Below are positions 1-4,343 of a stretch of 6,743 nucleotides of DNA, one piece after another; position 1 is the stretch's first letter, and each line of letters opens with the position of its first letter. Under the pieces are notes generated by a model that was not told the origin of the DNA, made no database searches, and saw only the letters and a program-made list of their open reading frames with translations. This DNA is from Verrucomicrobiota bacterium (lineage in GTDB: Bacteria; Verrucomicrobiota; Verrucomicrobiae; Chthoniobacterales; UBA10450), in contig VBQB01000144.1 in NCBI GenBank assembly GCA_005887855.1, forward strand, positions 1 through 6,743. The letters are read 5' to 3'. The position numbers and the translations under genes were made by a program.

Positions 1-105
1 GGGCAAATGAATTTTTATCGGCGCGTCACTCCGCTGGGTGAGCGCTCATCTTGTGCCAGCGGGTGCCGCGCTCGCACCTCGAGAACATTGGGATTGCGGC
101 AAGTG
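1..105. other. Unassigned left edge, no supported gene
   Basis: I see no recognisable protein in any frame of this stretch. One plus-strand frame is open from the window edge to a TGA at 39-41 and could be the last dozen codons of a gene lying to the left. The strong plus-strand terminator that follows at 106-143 suggests that some plus-strand transcript arrives here, but the peptide is too short to identify. An open frame from position 51 runs straight through both hairpins and overlaps mobA, so I do not accept it as a gene. Confidence 0.3.
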
Positions 106-143
106 AAGACTCGACGGCTTTAAGCCGTCGAGTCTTTGTTTTC
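106..143 (+). terminator. Rho-independent terminator, plus strand
   Basis: There is a perfect inverted repeat with 15-base arms (106-120 and 122-136; core GACTCGACGGC / GCCGTCGAGTC) and almost no spacer. It is followed directly on the plus strand by a T-rich run, TTTGTTTTC (135-143). On the minus strand the stem is followed by CACTTGCCGC, which is not T-rich, so the signal is directional. It would end a plus-strand transcript whose gene lies left of the window or at its very edge. Confidence 0.8.
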
Positions 144-175
144 AACTGGGTCGTGTTAACCGCGAATCGTCTTTC

Positions 176-204
176 GGCAAAAGCGCCCCGAAAACTTTCG
201 GGGC
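176..204 (-). terminator. Probable terminator downstream of mobA
   Basis: A perfect 9-bp stem (185-193 GCCCCGAAA and 196-204 TTTCGGGGC) has a 2-base spacer. Read on the minus strand, the stem is followed within two bases by a TTTT run (GCTTTTGCC). It lies 88 bp past the mobA stop codon, so it fits the end of the MOSC-mobA transcript. The T-run is short, so efficiency is uncertain. A weaker 5-bp stem (217-221/229-233) lies between it and mobA. Confidence 0.55.
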
Positions 205-291
205 TTGACGCGCTCTGCCCGCCTCAGCCGGGCGGATTTCACATTTGGGTTCTCGGTCGTATCCAGATGTCGACCGGGATCGTTGCACTCA

Positions 292-852
292 CTACAAATC
301 AAATGGTTCATTGAGGTTTCGGAAAAGTGCTTCCTCTTCTTCCGCTACAAACACGACTTTTAATTTCGCCATCTTGATAAGCTGTCGTGTTAAGGTTTGC
401 AGCGAAAAATTGGCGCCGGAAAGCGCAGCGATAACATCGCGATGCGCTTCAGCGGGGTAAATGGCCGCCAGTGGCTCAGCGCGATCTCCAATCATCGGAA
501 CGACGCCGCGACCTGGCCCAATCTGGTCGCAAAGAAAACGGAGGTATTTGTCGGTCATGAACGGCATGTCCACAGCGAGCGCAAGTAGATGTTTGGTCCG
601 CATTCGCGCCAACGCCATAGCGAGCCCGCTAAGCGCTCCGCGCGACGGTGGATCGTCCTGCACAAACTTTACTTCTGGCGATCGCCAAACCGGATCAGTT
701 CGCGCCGAAATGAAAAGTTCCGCGGGTTCCAATTTCCGCAGCAGATCGAGTTGAATTTGCCATAGCGGTTTGCCGCGAAACAGCAGTGTTGCTTTGTCCT
801 TGCCCATCCGGCGCGATTCGCCGCCGGCGAGCAGCACCGCGCTGATGTTCAT
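292..852 (-). CDS. mobA: Molybdenum cofactor guanylyltransferase MobA
   Basis: MobA transfers GMP from GTP to Mo-molybdopterin, forming the molybdopterin guanine dinucleotide cofactor used by DMSO-reductase-family enzymes such as formate dehydrogenase; it acts in the cytoplasm. The 186-residue product has the family's N-terminal nucleotide-binding signature LLAGGESRRMGKDKA (residues 7-21), the GALSGLAMAL segment (72-81), the metal/nucleotide-binding AVDMPF (93-98), EPLAAIY (126-132) and a C-terminal FRNLNEPFDL resembling the family's N-x-N-T/E-P ending. The length is slightly short of a typical MobA (about 190-200) but looks complete. The ATG overlaps the TGA of the upstream MOSC gene (ATGA, 849-852), and no good Shine-Dalgarno sequence is visible, so translation is probably coupled. 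The stop is TAG at 292-294. CTP-using relatives (MocA-type) share the fold; the neighbouring fdhD favours MobA. Confidence 0.9.
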   Translation of the reverse strand: MNISAVLLAGGESRRMGKDKATLLFRGKPLWQIQLDLLRKLEPAELFISARTDPVWRSPEVKFVQDDPPSRGALSGLAMALARMRTKHLLALAVDMPFMTDKYLRFLCDQIGPGRGVVPMIGDRAEPLAAIYPAEAHRDVIAALSGANFSLQTLTRQLIKMAKLKVVFVAEEEEALFRNLNEPFDL

Positions 853-1241
853 GCAATCGCTTCAGGGATGCGCGCAGTAGAATGCAATTCACCATCTGTC
901 AAAATTCTGGCGCGCAAACCGCCGCGACCCTTCAGAAATGCCTCCGCGCCCGGTGCGATGGCGCGATCCATCCAATAGCAAGGTCGACACTCTTCCACTC
1001 CATGAAAATTCACGCCCTGCACTTCAAAGTCGCAACCGATCAACTCGTTAAGATCGACATCGCTCGTGATCACGTTGCGACGAACCAAAGCGGGCGAGCA
1101 ATCCTGAAGTTCGAGGCATCCGCGCAGTTCATCGAATACCTCAGCCGAAAAAAATGTGATCTGGCCCTTGTAATCGTCTTTGAAATCGAAATAGCGATCG
1201 CCGCGAAGGCCGCGGCCGGCCACGCATTCGATCATCGGCAC
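849..1241 (-). CDS. MOSC domain-containing protein, 5' end uncertain
   Basis: MOSC domains occur in Moco sulfurases and in small stand-alone proteins thought to handle sulfur or molybdopterin. From the GTG at 1239-1241 the product has 130 residues, with GLRGDRYFD (11-19), RRNVITSDVDLNELIG (54-69) and the conserved cysteine pair ECRPC (Cys85 and Cys88), followed by a GRGGLRARIL segment (105-113). The domain core is intact. However, the reading frame stays open upstream and encodes SRAHNFLGHHGREPDVNP-like sequence (about 1250-1304). This matches my recollection of the N-terminus of this family (SPGHNFFGHHG), so the real protein should begin earlier. No in-frame ATG, GTG or TTG exists between 1242 and the in-frame TGA at 1386-1388; only rare codons (CTG, ATT) are available. 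Either a rare start is used or the 5' end has decayed next to the REP cluster. It is coupled to mobA by a 4-bp overlap. Confidence 0.85.
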   Translation of the reverse strand: MPMIECVAGRGLRGDRYFDFKDDYKGQITFFSAEVFDELRGCLELQDCSPALVRRNVITSDVDLNELIGCDFEVQGVNFHGVEECRPCYWMDRAIAPGAEAFLKGRGGLRARILTDGELHSTARIPEAIA

Positions 1242-1327
1242 TTCGATCGCCGGATTAACATCCGGTTCGCGCCCGTGGTGGCCAAGGAAATTATGGGCCC
1301 GCGACCGGTGTTGTGGATTAAGCAGAT

Positions 1328-1403
1328 TGTAGCCGCTGGTTCGCTGATCACGGCAGTCATGGATTGCAATTTTGGAGAGCCGAGGTCAGCGACCTCAGCT
1401 ACA
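1328..1403. repeat. REP-like inverted pair (BIME-like), copy 1
   Basis: Two REP-like units face each other. The left unit starts with TGTAGCCG at 1328 and ends with CGGC at 1354; its stem is degraded beyond the outer four pairs. The right unit is a good hairpin, GCCGAGGTC (1379-1387), loop AGC, GACCTCAGC (1391-1399) with one mismatch, ending in the complementary tag CTACA (to 1403). The right unit contains the in-frame stop upstream of the MOSC gene. The pair lies in the divergent region between the MOSC gene and fdhD. Confidence 0.7.
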
Positions 1404-1443
1404 GGGCTGACCGAGCGGCAATCATGTATTGTTACCTTGGGCT

Positions 1444-1470
1444 GGCCGAGGTCGACGATCTCGGCTACAA
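1444..1470. repeat. Single REP-like palindrome upstream of fdhD
   Basis: The hairpin GCCGAGGTC (1445-1453) / GATCTCGGC (1457-1465) has a three-base loop and one G.T pair, followed by the tag TACAA. It is the same family as the units at 1379-1403 and 2333-2411. It ends 24 bp before the fdhD start codon, so it would lie in the leader or promoter region of fdhD. I could not identify convincing -35/-10 promoter boxes anywhere in 1242-1494. Confidence 0.7.
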
Positions 1471-1494
1471 GGCATACGATGCGATTGAGAAGCT

Positions 1495-2337
1495 TTGAAA
1501 AACGAAACTGACGGGATCGGGTCGGATCGGATCATTCGGCGAAAGCCGGATGGCTCGCTCGAATTTCAGCGCGACGATCTCACTGTCGAGGAACCGCTCG
1601 AGATTCGCATCGGTCGCAAAACGTTGGCGACAACGATGCGCACTCCGGGCCACGATGAAGAACTCGCCGCCGGTTTTCTGGTCTCCGAAGCAATCATCCG
1701 CATAGGCGACAAAATCGACAAGTTCTCGCGCCCGGCGAACGGACGGAATCGCGAAAACATCCTCGTTGTTGAACCGGCCGCGGGAGTGAAATTGAATCCC
1801 GCGGCTGCAGGTTCCACCAGGCGATTCGGAACGATTTCCACCAGCTGCGGAATTTGCGGCAAGGCCAGCATCGACGCTATCCGGCAAAATTTTCCTCCAG
1901 TTACATCTAAAGACATCAGGATTGGCATCGACACTCTGCTTCCGCTCCCCTCGCTTTTGCGAAAACAACAAGGCGATTTTGCGCGCACCGGTGGCATTCA
2001 CGCTGCTGCGATCTTCGATGTTGACGGTAACTTGAAAATCGTTCGTGAAGACATCGGACGTCACAACGCGGTCGATAAGGCAATTGGCCGTTCGTTTCTG
2101 GATGAGCTTCTGCCGTTGGATCGACACCTTGTTCTCGTCAGCGGCCGCGCGTCTTTCGAGATCATGCAGAAAGCATTGGCGGCGGGAATTCCGATCGTCG
2201 CCGCGGTTTCCGCCCCGTCAACACTCGCAGTAAATTTCGCCCGCGAGAGCAATCAAACCTTGATCGGATTTCTTCGCCCGCCCTCGTTTAATATCTACTC
2301 GCACATCGAACGCGTAATCCTGGACAGACAGTTGTAG
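1495..2337 (+). CDS. fdhD: Formate dehydrogenase accessory sulfurtransferase FdhD
   Basis: FdhD accepts sulfur from a cysteine desulfurase (IscS in E. coli) and transfers it to the bis-MGD cofactor, which formate dehydrogenase needs for activity. The 280-residue product is full length for the family. Visible motifs are EEPLEIRI (32-39), the CxxC sulfur-relay motif in TSCGICG (Cys118 and Cys121, equivalent to Cys121/Cys124 of E. coli FdhD), GGIHAAAIFD (166-175), REDIGRHNAVDKAIG (184-198) and SGRASFEIMQKA (217-228). The start is taken as TTG at 1495: an in-frame TGA lies at 1486-1488, and the next in-frame Met is residue 48, inside the conserved region. GAGAAG just upstream is a weak, closely spaced ribosome site. 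The TAG stop (2335-2337) is part of the TGTAGCC tag of a REP element. The gene is divergent from mobA/MOSC, which act in the same cofactor pathway. Confidence 0.95.
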   Translation: MKNETDGIGSDRIIRRKPDGSLEFQRDDLTVEEPLEIRIGRKTLATTMRTPGHDEELAAGFLVSEAIIRIGDKIDKFSRPANGRNRENILVVEPAAGVKLNPAAAGSTRRFGTISTSCGICGKASIDAIRQNFPPVTSKDIRIGIDTLLPLPSLLRKQQGDFARTGGIHAAAIFDVDGNLKIVREDIGRHNAVDKAIGRSFLDELLPLDRHLVLVSGRASFEIMQKALAAGIPIVAAVSAPSTLAVNFARESNQTLIGFLRPPSFNIYSHIERVILDRQL

Positions 2338-2411
2338 CCGAGATTCTGACTTCGGCTGCCCGGGATGTTGCCGCGCATAGACCCGCCGCCGTCAGCGACG
2401 CGCGGCTACAA
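2333..2411. repeat. REP-like inverted pair (BIME-like), copy 2, between convergent genes
   Basis: The left unit is TGTAGCCGA...TCGGCT (2333-2356, 5-bp outer stem). The right unit is GCCGC-CGTC (2385-2393), loop AGC, GACG-C-GCGGC (2397-2406, one bulged C), followed by TACAA. The tags TGTAGCC (2333) and GGCTACA (ending 2410) are exact reverse complements. The element fills the space between the stop codons of fdhD and the minus-strand MFS gene and could act as a two-way transcription end, though neither side has a clear T-run. It overlaps the last five bases of fdhD and supplies its stop codon. Confidence 0.7.
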
Positions 2412-2413
2412 CA

Positions 2414-3082
2414 TTAACGTTCGCGTCGAGGTGGCCTGACGATGATCGGCAACAAAATCGAAACAGCCATCACAGCGGCAAGGACGTGGAGCGCTCCGCC
2501 GTAATTCCCGGTGGTCTCCCGCATGCGCGCGATGTAAAGCGGACCGCAGACACTGGCAAAACTCCATGCCGTCAGCACCAGCCCGTAGATCGGCCCGACG
2601 TTTTTCGGTCCGAAATAATCTGCGGTAAAAGCGGGCATGGTGCCGAAGCCGCCGCCGTAGCACAGGAGAATCACGAAAGTCACGATAGTCATGATGGAAG
2701 ACGCGGTGATTTGTGGGAGAAACCAAAAGAGCAGGACCTGCACGACAAACATGGCGCCGAAGGTCACGCGCCTGGTGACCAGATCAGATGTCCACGCCCA
2801 AAAAACACGACCGACCGCGTTGCCGCGGCTGGCGATACCGACCATGCCGCCGGCAACAATCGCGCTGACGCGCGTGAGTTCCTGAAAGATGGGAGCTTCC
2901 TGCGAGATCACCGCGATCCCGGTGGTGGTGTTCAGGAAGAGGATTAACCAGAGCACCCACCATTGCCAGGTTTTCAGCGCTTCGGATAAGACGTAATCGT
3001 GAGTGGCACGCTCGGAGGTTTGCTTGGCAATCGGCGTCCATCCTTCCGACTGCCAACCTTCTGGAGGGTTTTGCATGAACAA
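2414..3082 (-). pseudogene. OFA-family (oxalate:formate antiporter-like) MFS transporter, C-terminal half only
   Basis: The 222-residue frame looks like the second half of an OFA-family major facilitator. It begins with FMQNPPEGW, the loop motif that follows TM6 in this family, then a cytoplasmic stretch and six hydrophobic segments at about 38-60, 72-92, 105-123, 129-148, 163-187 and 196-216. Family-like motifs include GRVFWAWTSDLVTRR (91-105, the TM8-9 loop; the usual G before RR is T), CYGGGFGTMPAFTADYFGPKN and IYGLVLTAWSFA. Full-length relatives have about 400-550 residues and twelve helices, so TM1-5 and most of TM6 are missing. Hydrophobic in-frame sequence continues upstream to about 3112 (YFIVAIIAAL), then becomes unrelated and meets a TGA at 3164-3166. 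The only starts are TTG at 3082 or ATG at 3076, with no ribosome site. A working transporter is unlikely. Its substrate (formate/oxalate or another carboxylate) is inferred from family only. Confidence 0.75.
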
Positions 3083-4343
3083 CGCCGCGATGATCGCGAC
3101 AATGAAATAGGCCGGAAGGTGACTGCTTGCCGCTTGTGTCGCCCTTTGGCTTTTCGGTCGGCTTCACTTGAACTTGAATGCCCTCTCCCAAATCGTCGGT
3201 CGGATTCGTAACGATTTTAGTATTTTCCGCCAAGCCGTCGAGGACTTCCAATTGCGTGCCGAAATCGCGCCCGACATGAATCGTTTGCCAGTGAATATGG
3301 TTGTCCTTGACCACGGTCGCGACCTGCGGCCCTTCCGTGCGAAAGAGGAACGCATTTGCCGGCACGACGATCGGCGCGTTTTCATCGGCCAAAACAAATT
3401 TCACCTGACCATACATGCCGGCATAAAGCCTGCCCTCGTGGTTGGGCACTTGAACCTCCACCTGCATCGTGCGTGACTGCGGGTCGAGCGCACCGGCGGT
3501 GCGTGTGACCCTGCCGTCAAAATCCTGACCGGGAAATTCCTGGACGAGAATTTTCGCCGCCAATCCTTCGTGAATGGAAGGCGCATTGGCTTGCGGTGCG
3601 AAAACATAAACGCGAAGCGGATCGCTTTGCACGATGCTGAAGAGCGCCGTGCCGGCGTTTCCGGTGCCGGCGGTGACGAGCGTACCAACATCGATATTTC
3701 GCGCGGAAATCTTTCCGCCGAAAGGCGCGATGATTTCCTTGAAGCCCTGTAATTTTTGAAGCTGCTCGTAGTTCGCCCTGGCCCCTTCGTAGGCTTTTTC
3801 GTTTTGGTCGTACTCCTGTTTGGATACGACCTTTTTCCCGACCAGGTCGCGCCAGCGATCAGCTGTGACCTTCGCGATTTCGTAACTAGCCTTCGCTTGT
3901 GCGAGTTGTTGATCGACCTCAGGCGTTTCGATCTCAGCGAGCAGTTGGCCCTCTTTGACGTCGTCGCCGATATCGGCCTTCCAGCTTTTCACGTAGCCAT
4001 TGGACCGCGGATAGATCGTCGTCTCCTTGAATGCCTGGAAAGTTCCTGGCAGAATTAATTCCTGCGGCTTGCGATCGCGCTGCGCGGTCACCACGTTGAC
4101 CTCGAGTTGCACCGCCTGTTTGGTGAACGCCTTTTCCTGGCCGCGCTCCTGAACTCGCCGCCATACGCCGATTGTAACAAGGAACGCCAACACTGTGACA
4201 GCAGCGATCGGTCCCCAAACGGCAACGCTCCGCACCGGCGGCCTGGTAGGGACGCCGGGCTGTGGCGTCCGCACATCTCGATCTTCTGTATGTCCATCTT
4301 CGGCGCCGTCGTGACGGCGCTTGCGATGTTTGGTCTGGTTCAT
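2784..4343 (-). CDS. RND efflux periplasmic adaptor (membrane fusion protein) with aberrant out-of-frame C-terminal tail
   Basis: Adaptor subunits of the HlyD/AcrA type link an inner-membrane RND pump to an outer-membrane channel. Residues 1-42 are a polar cytoplasmic leader, 43-61 a single membrane anchor (VWGPIAAVTVLAFLV), about 100-145 the first lipoyl half (GYVKSWKADIGDDVKEGQLLAEI), about 146-200 the coiled-coil hairpin, about 204-240 the second lipoyl half (IIAPFGGKI...GTLVTAG), and about 245-395 the beta-barrel and membrane-proximal domains (ALDPQSRTMQVEV, LYAGMYGQV, IVVPANAF). This is a complete adaptor of about 400 residues. From about residue 405 (near 3125) the frame enters the MFS gene out of frame and adds some 110 Arg/His/Cys-rich residues of no family, ending at TGA 2784-2786. 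The natural stop codon appears lost. The start ATG overlaps the permease stop (ATGA, 4340-4343), with AAGGAGG 12 bases upstream. The leader contains two palindromes. Confidence 0.88.
   Translation of the reverse strand: MNQTKHRKRRHDGAEDGHTEDRDVRTPQPGVPTRPPVRSVAVWGPIAAVTVLAFLVTIGVWRRVQERGQEKAFTKQAVQLEVNVVTAQRDRKPQELILPGTFQAFKETTIYPRSNGYVKSWKADIGDDVKEGQLLAEIETPEVDQQLAQAKASYEIAKVTADRWRDLVGKKVVSKQEYDQNEKAYEGARANYEQLQKLQGFKEIIAPFGGKISARNIDVGTLVTAGTGNAGTALFSIVQSDPLRVYVFAPQANAPSIHEGLAAKILVQEFPGQDFDGRVTRTAGALDPQSRTMQVEVQVPNHEGRLYAGMYGQVKFVLADENAPIVVPANAFLFRTEGPQVATVVKDNHIHWQTIHVGRDFGTQLEVLDGLAENTKIVTNPTDDLGEGIQVQVKPTEKPKGDTSGKQSPSGLFHCRDHRGVVHAKPSRRLAVGRMDADCQANLRACHSRLRLIRSAENLAMVGALVNPLPEHHHRDRGDLAGSSHLSGTHARQRDCCRRHGRYRQPRQRGRSCFLGVDI
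3105..3140 (-). other. Deletion or chimera junction between adaptor and MFS genes
   Basis: On the minus strand, adaptor-like sequence (VQVKPTEKPKG, ending near 3140) gives way within about 35 bases to OFA-family TM6 sequence (YFIVAIIAAL, from about 3112) in another frame. No stop codon, intergenic space or transporter N-terminus lies between. The exact breakpoint cannot be set without intact relatives of both genes. I see no IS end, target duplication or repeat at the junction. Confidence 0.65.
4245..4271. repeat. GGTAGG-tagged hairpin inside the adaptor gene
   Basis: GGTAGGG (4245-4251) is followed by a perfect 7-bp stem, GGACGCC (4250-4256) / GGCGTCC (4264-4270), with a 7-base loop. It lies within the coding sequence of the adaptor and encodes the RTPQPGVPTRP part of the cytoplasmic leader before the membrane anchor. 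It resembles an intragenic REP element in a tolerant linker and shares its GGTAGG tag with the element at 6070-6106. Confidence 0.55.
4303..4320. repeat. 8-bp palindromic hairpin in the adaptor leader
   Basis: A perfect inverted repeat, GCGCCGTC (4303-4310) and GACGGCGC (4313-4320), has two bases between the arms. It is located 23-40 bases inside the adaptor start codon and encodes part of RRHDGAED. In the transcript it would form a strong hairpin close to the initiation site, so it could affect translation, or it may be another small repeat insertion. Confidence 0.5.

Noticed and set aside
51..314. Plus-strand open frame of 87 codons at the left edge
   Set aside because: It runs through the terminator and the second hairpin, overlaps the mobA 3' end and has no recognisable domain.
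1242..1494. Divergent promoters for MOSC-mobA and fdhD
   Set aside because: A promoter must exist somewhere here, but I found no pair of -35/-10 boxes with good spacing, so none is annotated.
882..1511. 209-codon plus-strand open frame antisense to the MOSC gene
   Set aside because: It is antisense to well-supported MOSC codons and crosses the REP cluster; the protein looks compositional.
1465..2127. 220-codon minus-strand open frame opposite fdhD
   Set aside because: fdhD on the plus strand has all family motifs; this is its antisense shadow.
1328..2411. CRISPR array or tRNA-like elements
   Set aside because: The palindromes are few, unequally spaced, in both orientations and variable in sequence; there are no regular spacers and no cloverleaf.
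2486..2947. 153-codon plus-strand frame opposite the MFS remnant
   Set aside because: Highly charged, His/Asp-rich translation typical of antisense to membrane protein codons; no motif.
2414..3122. Programmed frameshift joining the adaptor to the MFS half
   Set aside because: A shift near 3110 would fuse a periplasmic C-terminus to a partial TM6, which makes little sense topologically, and no clear slippery site is visible.
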